From the NCBI GenBank assembly GCA_016840825.1, contig JAEORN010000169.1, positions 1 through 14,099 on the forward strand: 14,099 bases of DNA. Reading direction: 5' to 3'. The DNA is from Candidatus Thorarchaeota archaeon (GTDB lineage Archaea; Asgardarchaeota; Thorarchaeia; Thorarchaeales; Thorarchaeaceae). The position numbers and the translations under genes are program-made. Below the pieces are notes generated by a model, which had not been told where the DNA came from, did no database searches, and saw only the letters and a program-made list of their open reading frames with translations. Shown here in pieces: positions 1 to 6,972 of the stretch (position 1 is its first letter; every line of letters begins with the position of its first letter).

Positions 1-450
1 AATATGCAATCCCGGACCCTCCTCGCCAATTCGTCCCAATTCGATTCTGCGAGTGCAATAATGAACCAGATCGTATATCGCATATCGAATGCCATTCTCG
101 ATGTATACATTGATAGGCTCATAGTCTGCTTCATGTAATGGTACAGCTTGATAATCCCACACATAGAGGTATTGCAAACACAGAGGTCCTTTCCGGTCTT
201 TTCGTTGAACAACTCGACCAAAAACGCTAACGAACTCTGTAGATTCTAGTGCTTCCTTTGTGTCTTCTGGAAGATACTTTGCCAGAGTTTTTGCTAATAT
301 GCCATCAGCAGAAACCACTCCTGATGTAGGAGGGAGATGCTTATACAAGAGATCTTCATCATACCAGGCAATAAGATTAGATTCGACATGTTTGAAAGAG
401 TTAGTCTTAGGCGAAACTCGAATATGATGCAGATGCTTCTTCTCGACCAT
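1..450 (-). CDS. Partial hypothetical protein (N-terminal 150 residues)
   Basis: An open frame runs from an ATG at 450 to the window edge with no stop, giving 150 residues; the C-terminus lies outside the window. I do not recognise the family. The protein looks soluble: there is no signal peptide or hydrophobic helix. It is rich in His, Tyr and acidic residues, with a striking aromatic segment near residues 94-114 (YLYVWDY, then ADYEP) followed by YDLVHYCTRR at 126-135. The frame stays open upstream to the stop of the DUF35 gene at 547 but contains no other ATG, so 450 is the natural start. The leader lacks a clear Shine-Dalgarno, and a TATA-like box about 35 bases upstream would allow a short or nearly leaderless transcript. 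It lies 96 bases after the DUF35 gene on the same strand. Confidence 0.75.
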   Translation of the reverse strand, partial: MVEKKHLHHIRVSPKTNSFKHVESNLIAWYDEDLLYKHLPPTSGVVSADGILAKTLAKYLPEDTKEALESTEFVSVFGRVVQRKDRKGPLCLQYLYVWDYQAVPLHEADYEPINVYIENGIRYAIYDLVHYCTRRIELGRIGEEGPGLHI

Positions 451-480
451 TTTGATCAAAATCCATATAGTTCTGTGGCA

Positions 481-490
481 AATTAAATAA
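481..490 (-). promoter_or_regulatory. Putative TATA box for the partial gene
   Basis: On the minus strand these positions read TTATTTAATT. The box is centred roughly 35 bases before the ATG at 450, so a start site about 26 bases downstream would leave a leader of about ten bases. This fits archaeal promoter spacing but is judged by eye only. Confidence 0.35.
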
Positions 491-546
491 TGTAGGGAAC
501 AGTCTAGAATAGCTTTCCTGACTGTTCCTATCCTTTTTTCTTTATT

Positions 547-936
547 CTATGCAGGTCTGAAAGCAAGGAAGATGTTTCCAGATTCCCCATGTTCGTAGTC
601 CATTACAACAGGAATACCCAGTTGAACGCTTTCAGGAAGTAGGGGATCAAAACCTTTCAATCTACAAGTTACTCGGGTACCTTCATCCAACTCTACAATC
701 CCGATGTAGTAGGGAGCTTCAGATTGAAATTCCTCAGGCGCAATATGAATGACTGTAAAGGATACTAATTTACCAGTACCTTTCACAGTGGTCCACTCCA
801 TGCGACTACTTCCACATGCATAACATGATCCTGATGGTGGTGTGATAATGACTCCACAGTCAACGCATTTGTATGCATGAAAGTCTTCATTCTTGATATA
901 TTGCTTGTACGCTTCTATAGTTGGCTTCTCACTCAT
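547..936 (-). CDS. DUF35-family zinc-ribbon/OB-fold protein, thiolase partner
   Basis: A 129-residue protein of the DUF35 type. It has an N-terminal helix, a rubredoxin-like zinc ribbon with C24-x2-C27 and C38-x2-C41, and then an OB-fold (about residues 48-125) containing the typical GKLVSFTVIH and RVTCRLKGF strands. In archaea, proteins of this family bind acetoacetyl-CoA thiolase (and HMG-CoA synthase) and help pass the CoA intermediate; others act beside beta-oxidation thiolases. Its start ATG (936) overlaps the thiolase stop in an ATGA, so translational coupling is likely. A strong AGGAGGG ribosome-binding site lies at 944-950, inside the end of the thiolase gene. No HMG-CoA synthase gene is visible in the window, so the partner here is most simply the adjacent thiolase. 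The family call is firm; the metabolic role is inferred. Confidence 0.92.
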   Translation of the reverse strand: MSEKPTIEAYKQYIKNEDFHAYKCVDCGVIITPPSGSCYACGSSRMEWTTVKGTGKLVSFTVIHIAPEEFQSEAPYYIGIVELDEGTRVTCRLKGFDPLLPESVQLGIPVVMDYEHGESGNIFLAFRPA

Positions 937-2120
937 GCATCAGCCCTCCTCAGGATATTTACCACGCAAGTGGCACCAGTACCTCCGAAATTATGCACTA
1001 GTCCTACATTATGATTAGGAATCTGGTTTGGTCCAGCTTCGCCAATGAGCTCCTTGTATACTACATATGCCTGCTTCACTCCAGTTGCACCTACCGGATG
1101 TCCAACAGCTTTGAGACCTCCCATAGGATTGATTGGCTTATCTCCATCAATTTCAGTGACTCCATCCTGGACTGCTTTTGCACCTTCGCCTGGCTTGAAG
1201 AAGCCTATATCTTCAGATGCAATAATTTCAGCAATCGTGAAACAGTCATGTACAACTGCAAAGTCCATATCTTTGGCAGTCATTCCCGCCATCTTGTATG
1301 CAGCTCGACTTGCTTTTACAGTTGCTTCAAAAGAAGTGAGTTGTTCTCGACCACATAGATTCATTGAGGCTGATGCTTGACCACTTCCGATAATCTTCAC
1401 GGGAAGGTCTGTGTATTTCTTTGCTTTCTCACTTGAAGTCAGGACAAGAGCAGCTGCACCATCTGAAATCGGAGAACAATCAAAGAGCTTCAAAGGCCAA
1501 GCGATATATCTCGGGGTCATCGCTTTCTCAAGTGAAATCTCTTTCTGAAATTGGGCAAGGGGATTTGTTGCTGCATTCTTATGGGCCTTTACAGCTACTC
1601 GAGCCATGTCTTCCTCGGTTGTACCATAGGTATTCATGTGTGCAACTGCGGCAATTCCAAAGACGCCAGGGAATGTCAATCCCATAGATGATTCAAAGTC
1701 ATCATCAGCTGCTGCAGCAAGAGCTTCCGTAGCACGATTGGTCGAAACAGAGGTCATCTTCTCTGCTCCAGCAACAAGAACTGTATCATAAATACCGGAT
1801 TCAATTGCCATGATGCCTGCTCGTAGAGCAGTAGCACCGGAGGCACATGCTGCTTCATGTCTAGTTGCAGGTAGACCTTTCATTCCAGCGAAGTCCAACA
1901 GGAGGGGAGCCGTGTGTCCCTGATGAACCAGCATCTCCGGGATGAAAGTGCCAATGAAAGCAGCTTGGATATCTTCTTTTGGAATCCCAGATCCAATAGT
2001 AGCTTTATCCACTGCTTCAGCAAACATCTCTCTCAAGCTAACTCCTTCTAAAACTCCGAACTTAGTCTGAGCACCGCTTACTATGTTTGTATTATTCAAG
2101 GGCAAATTGCCTGTCTCCAT
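933..2120 (-). CDS. SCP2-type thiolase / acetyl-CoA C-acetyltransferase
   Basis: A 395-residue thiolase of the SCP2/archaeal acetoacetyl-CoA thiolase type. The nucleophilic cysteine is C92 in EAACASGA. The HDCF motif (291-294), which in SCP2-type enzymes supplies a second active-site cysteine, and GHPVGATG (340-347) are intact; the last glycine-rich loop reads NFGGTGA rather than the CxG of classical thiolases. It would cleave 3-ketoacyl-CoA or condense two acetyl-CoA in the cytoplasm. I chose the ATG at 2120 (METGNLP) because the conserved VSGAQTKFG start follows at once and the length is normal; the open frame continues to 2315, but that stretch is not thiolase-like and runs into the divergent gene. 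A TATA-like box lies 37 bases upstream. The downstream DUF35 gene is coupled by a four-base overlap. The precise substrate cannot be told from sequence. Confidence 0.92.
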   Translation of the reverse strand: METGNLPLNNTNIVSGAQTKFGVLEGVSLREMFAEAVDKATIGSGIPKEDIQAAFIGTFIPEMLVHQGHTAPLLLDFAGMKGLPATRHEAACASGATALRAGIMAIESGIYDTVLVAGAEKMTSVSTNRATEALAAAADDDFESSMGLTFPGVFGIAAVAHMNTYGTTEEDMARVAVKAHKNAATNPLAQFQKEISLEKAMTPRYIAWPLKLFDCSPISDGAAALVLTSSEKAKKYTDLPVKIIGSGQASASMNLCGREQLTSFEATVKASRAAYKMAGMTAKDMDFAVVHDCFTIAEIIASEDIGFFKPGEGAKAVQDGVTEIDGDKPINPMGGLKAVGHPVGATGVKQAYVVYKELIGEAGPNQIPNHNVGLVHNFGGTGATCVVNILRRADA

Positions 2121-2154
2121 TGTGTAAATGATGATGCGGCATCGGCAAATGGCG

Positions 2155-2163
2155 ATATAAAAA
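2155..2163. promoter_or_regulatory. Central TATA element shared by thiolase and acyl-CoA dehydrogenase genes
   Basis: The 121-base divergent spacer holds one clear AT block, ATATAAAAA on the plus strand and TTTTTATAT on the minus. For the thiolase it lies about 38 bases before the ATG, giving a predicted leader near 12 bases; for the dehydrogenase it would give a leader near 55 bases. Sharing is inferred; a weaker plus-strand element around 2199-2203 (TTATA) is an alternative. Confidence 0.4.
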
Positions 2164-2241
2164 CATACCAGTAGGCAAAGAACTGTCTCCGAAGCTGTTA
2201 TAGGGGAGTGTTTTAGGGAAGAGTTGTTGAGTTGATAAACC

Positions 2242-3444
2242 ATGGACTTCTCACTATCTGAAAAGGACCAGAAGCTCGAGGAACGAGCAAAGGAGTTTGC
2301 ACGTGAGTATATCACTCCGAAAGCAAGCGAGCTCGAAAGAAGAAATGAATTCCCAAAGGAGGTAGTTCAAAGAGCGTATGAAGCAGGCCTCATGAATCTT
2401 CACATACCGAAGGAAGCAGGAGGACCTGGGCTTTCGTTGTTTTCCGAAACTCTCGTTTCTGAGCAAACAGGATATGGCTGTGCTGGGATGGCCACAAGTA
2501 TCATGTGCAACAATCTTGCCTTTGCGCCTCTTGTAATTGGAGCGACCATTGAGCAACTGCAAGAGTATGTCGAACCGCTTATCACGGGCAAGGAAGTGAA
2601 GTTTGGTGCGTTCTGTTTGACTGAGCGAAAAGCTGGATCTGACGCAGCAGCAGTTGCTACGAGAGCAGAAAGGGATGGAGATGAATACATCATTAATGGT
2701 GTTAAATGCTGGATTACAAATGCACCAGTAGCATCACTCTTCACAGTGTTTGCTTCAACACAACCTGAGCTTAAGCACAAGGGCTTATCCGTTTTTATGG
2801 TCCCAAAGAGTAAAGCTACCAAAATTGGAATAATTGAAAACAAAGTAGGTCAGCTGAACTCAATCCAAAGCGAGGTCATTTTCGAGGACGCACGAATTCC
2901 GAAAGAGTGCCTAGTCGGCAAGGAAGGAGAAGGGTTCAGGATAGCTATGAAGACCCTTGATAAGACTAGAGCTGGCATTGCGGCAATCGCAACAGGTGTC
3001 GCACAAAGAGCAGTTGATGAAGCTGCCAAATTCGCCAACGTACGTCACCAGTTCGGACAACCAATAGGAAGTTTTCAAGGAATCAGCTTCAAGCTTGCAG
3101 ATATGGGATCAAGAACTGCTGCAGCTAGGCTACTCACCAGATATGCCGCATGGATGGCTGACAGGGATATTCCCAACTCCAAAGACTCGTCCTTTGCCAA
3201 GTTCTTCGCAAGTGATGCAGCGATGCAGAATGCAATAGAAGCAATTCAAATCATGGGTGGATATGGATACATCAGAGAGTATCCTGCTGAGAAACTAATG
3301 AGAGATGCCAAGCTTCTGCAAATCTATGAAGGTACAAACGAAGTACAGAGACTAGTAGCTGGTAGCTCAATTCTCAAAGAATCAGTGAACTTGGATACGG
3401 GATTCCATGTGAAATATGACGGACGAGATGCTCCAATCATCTAG
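2242..3444 (+). CDS. Acyl-CoA dehydrogenase (FAD-dependent)
   Basis: A 400-residue acyl-CoA dehydrogenase that introduces the alpha-beta double bond of acyl-CoA and passes electrons to an ETF-like acceptor. The start MDFSLSEKDQ is the usual N-terminus. The middle domain has CLTERKAGSDAAAV (125-138, a variant of the common LTEPGAGSD, with Arg-Lys in place of Pro-Gly) and the flavin-contact W157-I-T-N. The C-terminal helical domain carries RHQFGQPI, QIMGGYGY and LQIYEGTNEVQR; E363 in YEGTNE is the catalytic base position of short/medium-chain types. About 20 residues follow the usual end, finishing in DGRDAPII. It diverges from the thiolase/DUF35 genes, consistent with one beta-oxidation-type unit. 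No ETF genes or hydratase/hydroxyacyl-CoA dehydrogenase genes are present here. Chain-length specificity is not predictable by eye. Confidence 0.95.
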   Translation: MDFSLSEKDQKLEERAKEFAREYITPKASELERRNEFPKEVVQRAYEAGLMNLHIPKEAGGPGLSLFSETLVSEQTGYGCAGMATSIMCNNLAFAPLVIGATIEQLQEYVEPLITGKEVKFGAFCLTERKAGSDAAAVATRAERDGDEYIINGVKCWITNAPVASLFTVFASTQPELKHKGLSVFMVPKSKATKIGIIENKVGQLNSIQSEVIFEDARIPKECLVGKEGEGFRIAMKTLDKTRAGIAAIATGVAQRAVDEAAKFANVRHQFGQPIGSFQGISFKLADMGSRTAAARLLTRYAAWMADRDIPNSKDSSFAKFFASDAAMQNAIEAIQIMGGYGYIREYPAEKLMRDAKLLQIYEGTNEVQRLVAGSSILKESVNLDTGFHVKYDGRDAPII

Positions 3445-3515
3445 TCTATGGTCTTCTGGCTGCAGGAGCGCTCTTGCAGCCATATGCTCTTTTTAGAGAA
3501 ATCGAGGGTTCTTGG

Positions 3516-4304
3516 ATGATAGTGCCTAGTAAAATTCGGCAAGCGTATCAACACCTTTTGAGATATCCGAGTATTGGTAAGGGTATTTCTGCAGTTTTTG
3601 GATTCCTCGAGGTCCCGCTACTAGATCTCTTTGCTTGGCTTCACAAGCACACAGGTCTTGATTTCTATGACGATCTGATGCGTAGTATGTCTAGGGTATA
3701 TGGAAGCAGAGTCATTCCACTGGATGTTAGTATTGATGCGAAAAACCTCGTATCTCCGACAGAAGAGATACTAGGACTTGTTAGGAGAGTCGAAGGCCTT
3801 AGCCTAGGCTACTGCTATTGTCGGAGCAAGTATAGGAATTGCGAGAATGAGGTATGGACATGTATACATGTAGGAACTGCTGAGAGCATCAATGAACTAG
3901 CCACTCGAAAGCCAACTCGAAGTGCTACACTTGAGGATGTAGAGAGGATTATCAAAAAGGCAAATGATGCAGGTCTAGTGCATCAACTGATAACAGCCCC
4001 AAATTCGGAGTATTTCTACGTTATCTGCAACTGCTGTCCATGTTGCTGCGTGATGCTAAATAGCTCAATCAGATATGGCATCAAGAATACAGCAATAAGC
4101 TCCAACTTCATCATTAGAAAGGAAGAGGAGAAGTGCAAAAACTGTGGTGTCTGTATCACACGATGCCACTTTGGAGCACATGTCGCTACCAAGGAGGGTG
4201 TACAGGTAGATAGCTCAAGATGTGCTGGCTGTGGACTATGTGTTTCGACCTGCTCTGAAAAGGCGCTATCTATGATTAGACGGGTTGAATCAATCAATCA
4301 CTAA
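3516..4304 (+). CDS. Cysteine-rich 4Fe-4S ferredoxin-domain protein
   Basis: A 262-residue iron-sulphur protein, probably an electron carrier or redox-enzyme subunit. A helical N-terminal half is followed by CYCRSKYRNC (100-109) plus C116, then the dense cluster CNCCPCCC (171-178), and at the C-terminus two ferredoxin motifs: C207-x2-C-x2-C-x3-C217 and C236-x2-C-x2-C-x3-C246. The proline that normally follows the last cysteine is absent from both (CH and CS). The mid-protein CYC...CNCCPCCC arrangement is known from an uncharacterised family of bacterial and archaeal Fe-S proteins; its function is unknown to me. I start at the ATG at 3516, which has GAGGG nine bases before it; an upstream TTG at 3474 would add 14 residues. 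The next gene overlaps or follows closely, suggesting the nitroreductase as redox partner (inference). Confidence 0.85.
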   Translation: MIVPSKIRQAYQHLLRYPSIGKGISAVFGFLEVPLLDLFAWLHKHTGLDFYDDLMRSMSRVYGSRVIPLDVSIDAKNLVSPTEEILGLVRRVEGLSLGYCYCRSKYRNCENEVWTCIHVGTAESINELATRKPTRSATLEDVERIIKKANDAGLVHQLITAPNSEYFYVICNCCPCCCVMLNSSIRYGIKNTAISSNFIIRKEEEKCKNCGVCITRCHFGAHVATKEGVQVDSSRCAGCGLCVSTCSEKALSMIRRVESINH

Positions 4305-4368
4305 AAGGGGTACGTACTTAAGAGGGAAATTCTTCGACACCCCATCACTGACCGGAGAAGTGTCATCG

Positions 4369-5115
4369 TTGGAAGACAACGAAACTATTCATACGATTAA
4401 GAACCGTCGGGCAATCAGAGACTATGTCACATCAAAAGATGTCCCTGACGAGATTGTGTACAAGATCATCAAAGCTGGTGGCTTTGCCCCTAGTGCAGAA
4501 AATCAGCAACCTTGGCGAATTATTGTCATTCGTGATAAAGCATTGCAGGAATTCATTGGACAGATTGCCGTGGATAGAACAGTTCAGCTATTTGGCAGAG
4601 CAACGCCTCGAGAAGAGCTTGAACGCCGATTAAGCTATATAGAATCAAAAGCTAGCTTGGAAAGAACCATAGACATTCTAATTTCAGGTGCACGGTTTGA
4701 ATACATAAAGGGAAAACCAGAAACAAATGGAGCACCTGTACTACTCGTTCTAGCTATCGATCAAACGCATGTAGGTAACTCTCAGCCAACACTTCGAGGA
4801 ACAGGGGGAGTATACGGATGGTCGGGGCCTCGACACGCAGTAATTGCTGGTTCAATGATGATGCAGAACATGGCATTGGCGGCTACAGCATATGGAGTTG
4901 GTAGCTGCGTTTCATCAGTGCAATTAGATCACTTCGATGATGTGGGAGCCATCGCAGAGAAGCTTGGTATTCCATTCCCACATTGGGTTCCCATATTATG
5001 CCTGACACTTGGATATCCTATATCTGAAAGAACACTAGGACCTCCAAGACAAGGCCCAGAAGAAATAGCATTCCTCAATAAATGGGGAGAGCCATTTGTC
5101 AAGGAGGGAAAATGA
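4369..5115 (+). CDS. Nitroreductase-family FMN oxidoreductase
   Basis: A nitroreductase-fold flavoprotein of about 248 residues. The FMN-phosphate motif RRAIRDY (13-19) and PSAENQQPW (41-49) are typical. The second conserved part has SMMMQNMALAATAYGVGSC, and the C-terminal segment WVPILCLTLGYP ends the fold. A longer than usual insert lies between them (about residues 65-130). Such enzymes reduce nitro, quinone, enone or other acceptors with NAD(P)H or, in some families, ferredoxin. There is no ATG before the conserved region. I chose the TTG at 4369 because GGAG (4354-4357) precedes it by 11 bases and the distance to RRAIRDY matches the family; a GTG at 4360 or a TTG at 4285 (overlapping the Fe-S gene by 20 bases) are possible. 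Its stop overlaps the next start region (ATGA). An electron-transfer link with the preceding Fe-S protein is plausible; the substrate is unknown. Confidence 0.88.
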   Translation: MEDNETIHTIKNRRAIRDYVTSKDVPDEIVYKIIKAGGFAPSAENQQPWRIIVIRDKALQEFIGQIAVDRTVQLFGRATPREELERRLSYIESKASLERTIDILISGARFEYIKGKPETNGAPVLLVLAIDQTHVGNSQPTLRGTGGVYGWSGPRHAVIAGSMMMQNMALAATAYGVGSCVSSVQLDHFDDVGAIAEKLGIPFPHWVPILCLTLGYPISERTLGPPRQGPEEIAFLNKWGEPFVKEGK

Positions 5116-5663
5116 TGGACAATCTTGAACTTCTTAGAAAGGGTTTCGTATCATTTCTTGATGGATTATGGTGGGGTCTCCGAGACAATACAGGACCACT
5201 TTCCATGTATGAAGGATATGAGAATGGATTTCGGCAGCTTGGAAGTGAAGCTGCTGAGTCAATTGGTGGAACAGGTCCGAAGAATGCAGCTAAGATTGCG
5301 GCTCAGATAATGGACGCCATGGGCATGAAGGTTGAGGTGAATGATCAAGAGGTTCTTGTCAAGGAATGTCCCTTATGGAATAGAATACTGGAGAAAGGTC
5401 TGGAGTTCGCATTTCATGTCGAGGAGATATGTTGGAAACCTCTGTTAGATGGCATATCTGAACTGACAGGGGCGAAACCGAAGGTCGTTACGTCTCTCAG
5501 ATTAAATCATATTGCGAAGTCAAAGATAGATTACAAGATAGGAAAGACGAAGAAGGCCTTAGATAAAGGTGAGATCTCACAGGACGAATTCGACAAAGCG
5601 ATGAAATCTTTAGAGAACGAAGCAATCAAAATACCTAACTTCGGACAATACAGATTTGAATAG
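5115..5663 (+). CDS. Hypothetical CPLW-motif protein with SHOCT-like tail
   Basis: A 182-residue soluble protein that I cannot place firmly. The start is chosen at the second of two ATGs (5115), because AAGGAGGG at 5101-5108 gives the better spacing; the ATG at 5112 would add one Met and overlap the nitroreductase stop. Visible features: an aromatic N-terminus (FLDGLWWGL), an EGYENGFRQLG helix, ECPLWNRILEKGLEFAF (84-100), C106-W in EEICWKPLL, and a basic segment SLRLNHIAKSKIDYKIGK. The tail has an amphipathic stretch ALDKGEISQDEFDKAMKSL resembling a short SHOCT-type motif. The pattern of a conserved CP motif followed by a C-x11-15 helix faintly recalls V4R/4-vinyl-reductase-type ligand-binding domains or the ATC-hydrolase family, but I would not assign either. 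Tight coupling to the nitroreductase and Fe-S genes suggests a role with them. Confidence 0.75.
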   Translation: MDNLELLRKGFVSFLDGLWWGLRDNTGPLSMYEGYENGFRQLGSEAAESIGGTGPKNAAKIAAQIMDAMGMKVEVNDQEVLVKECPLWNRILEKGLEFAFHVEEICWKPLLDGISELTGAKPKVVTSLRLNHIAKSKIDYKIGKTKKALDKGEISQDEFDKAMKSLENEAIKIPNFGQYRFE

Positions 5664-5706
5664 GGTAGCTAATTGCTTCCTATCTTCAATGCTGGAGACA
5701 AAACAG

Positions 5707-6972
5707 ATGGAGTCTTTAGAGAAGGCGGGTCTTGCTGTCAACTACAATAAGGAGCCAACAACAAAACCAGAGAGTCTTCCCAAACGAGTGTTCATTTGGG
5801 ACGAAACTCTTAGAGATGGTGAGCAAACTCCAGGAGTAGCTCTCACAATAGACGAAAAGATACAGATTGCTAAGAAGCTAGATGAGATAGGAGTTGCGAT
5901 TTTTGCAGCAGGATTTCCAGCTGTTTCTAGTGCAGAAAAAAAGGCAGTATCTGCAGTAGCAAAAGAAGGCTTTGTCAATGCAACCGTTGCAGCTCCTGCG
6001 CGGGCTGTAATAGAGGATATTGATGCTTGTATTGATGCAGGTGTATCTGAAGTTCCATTATTCATAGCAACCTCAGATTTCAGACTGAAATATCAGCTTA
6101 GAATGACACGAGAAGAGATGCTGGAGCGGCTTGTCGAATGCATCGAGTATGGAAAGGAGCACGGTCTTACAATCGATTACATAGCAGAGGACTCCACAAG
6201 GAGCGATATGGATTTCCTGTGTACAGCCTATAGGACTGCAATTGATGCGGGAGCTGATAAAATCTGTATCGCAGATACAGTAGGCTTCGTACGACCAAGA
6301 GTAATGACCCATATCATGCGAGAGATAAAATCAAGGCTTTGGACAGAAACCAAATACAAGGTACCAATTGCGGTTCATTGCCACAATGACTTCGGTCTTG
6401 CCAATGCGAACACACTTGCAGCTATTGAAGAAGGAGCGACATATGCACATGTTTGTGTGAATGGATATGGAGAACGTGCTGGTAATGCAGCGCTTGAAGA
6501 AGTTGTCATGACACTGGAAGAACTCTATGATGTCAGAACGGGTATAGAAACTGAGAAGATGTTCAGACTCTCAAAGCTTGTAGAGCGGCACTTCATGATT
6601 CCGTTGCCTCTCCACAAAGCAATCTCTGGAGATAACGCGTTCACTCATTCGAGTGGTATCCACTCGCACGGTCAGTTAACACACTCTATGACCTATGAAC
6701 CCATTAATCCTCTCAGGGTTGGAAGAAGACGGGAATTTCACTTGGGCAAATTCATAGGAAGACACTTTGTGGAGTATATGTTGAAAATGGGCGGTGTCAG
6801 TGCAACTGAAGAGCAAGCAAGAATGATAACTGAGAGAATCAAGCAAACTCACGAGGATATCAAAAAGCACCAATCAAAGGAATCATTTGACAAGATCAAA
6901 GCTGATCTGAGATCCCTTAGAACCGGTGTTTCAGAGAGAGAGTTCTGGGCTATTGTCTTCGATGTAATCTAA
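5707..6972 (+). CDS. LeuA/homocitrate-synthase-like aldol-condensing enzyme (HMGL-like TIM barrel)
   Basis: A 421-residue member of the 2-isopropylmalate/homocitrate/citramalate synthase family, which condenses acetyl-CoA with a 2-oxoacid. The barrel opens with WDETLRDGEQTPG (31-43); D32 and the H224-C-H226-N-D motif supply the metal ligands, and GYGERAGNAALEEV (253-266) is the second signature. The C-terminal subdomain has TYEPINP and VGRRREFHLGK. The usual motif HESGIHxDG is here HSSGIHSHG (314-322), and ATSDFRLKY replaces the more common ATSPIHMKY, so substrate use may differ. The allosteric C-terminal domain of leucine-pathway LeuA is missing, as in AksA/NifV-like and Re-citrate synthases. 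The start is an ATG with GGAG nine bases upstream; an ATG at 5689 is possible. It follows the CPLW gene by 43 bases and its stop overlaps the convergent membrane gene by four bases. Which oxoacid it uses cannot be decided. Confidence 0.88.
   Translation: MESLEKAGLAVNYNKEPTTKPESLPKRVFIWDETLRDGEQTPGVALTIDEKIQIAKKLDEIGVAIFAAGFPAVSSAEKKAVSAVAKEGFVNATVAAPARAVIEDIDACIDAGVSEVPLFIATSDFRLKYQLRMTREEMLERLVECIEYGKEHGLTIDYIAEDSTRSDMDFLCTAYRTAIDAGADKICIADTVGFVRPRVMTHIMREIKSRLWTETKYKVPIAVHCHNDFGLANANTLAAIEEGATYAHVCVNGYGERAGNAALEEVVMTLEELYDVRTGIETEKMFRLSKLVERHFMIPLPLHKAISGDNAFTHSSGIHSHGQLTHSMTYEPINPLRVGRRREFHLGKFIGRHFVEYMLKMGGVSATEEQARMITERIKQTHEDIKKHQSKESFDKIKADLRSLRTGVSEREFWAIVFDVI

Noticed and set aside
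1011..1380. Overlapping plus-strand frames inside the thiolase gene
   Set aside because: They are antisense shadows of a strongly conserved enzyme and have low-complexity, family-less translations.
2121..2315. N-terminal extension of the thiolase reading frame of about 65 residues
   Set aside because: The extension is not thiolase-like, runs into the acyl-CoA dehydrogenase gene on the other strand, and contains the likely TATA element; the ATG at 2120 gives the normal family length.
5115..5663. Assignment of the CPLW protein as a V4R or ATC-hydrolase protein
   Set aside because: The resemblance is limited to a CP motif and general spacing; it is too weak to name without a profile search.
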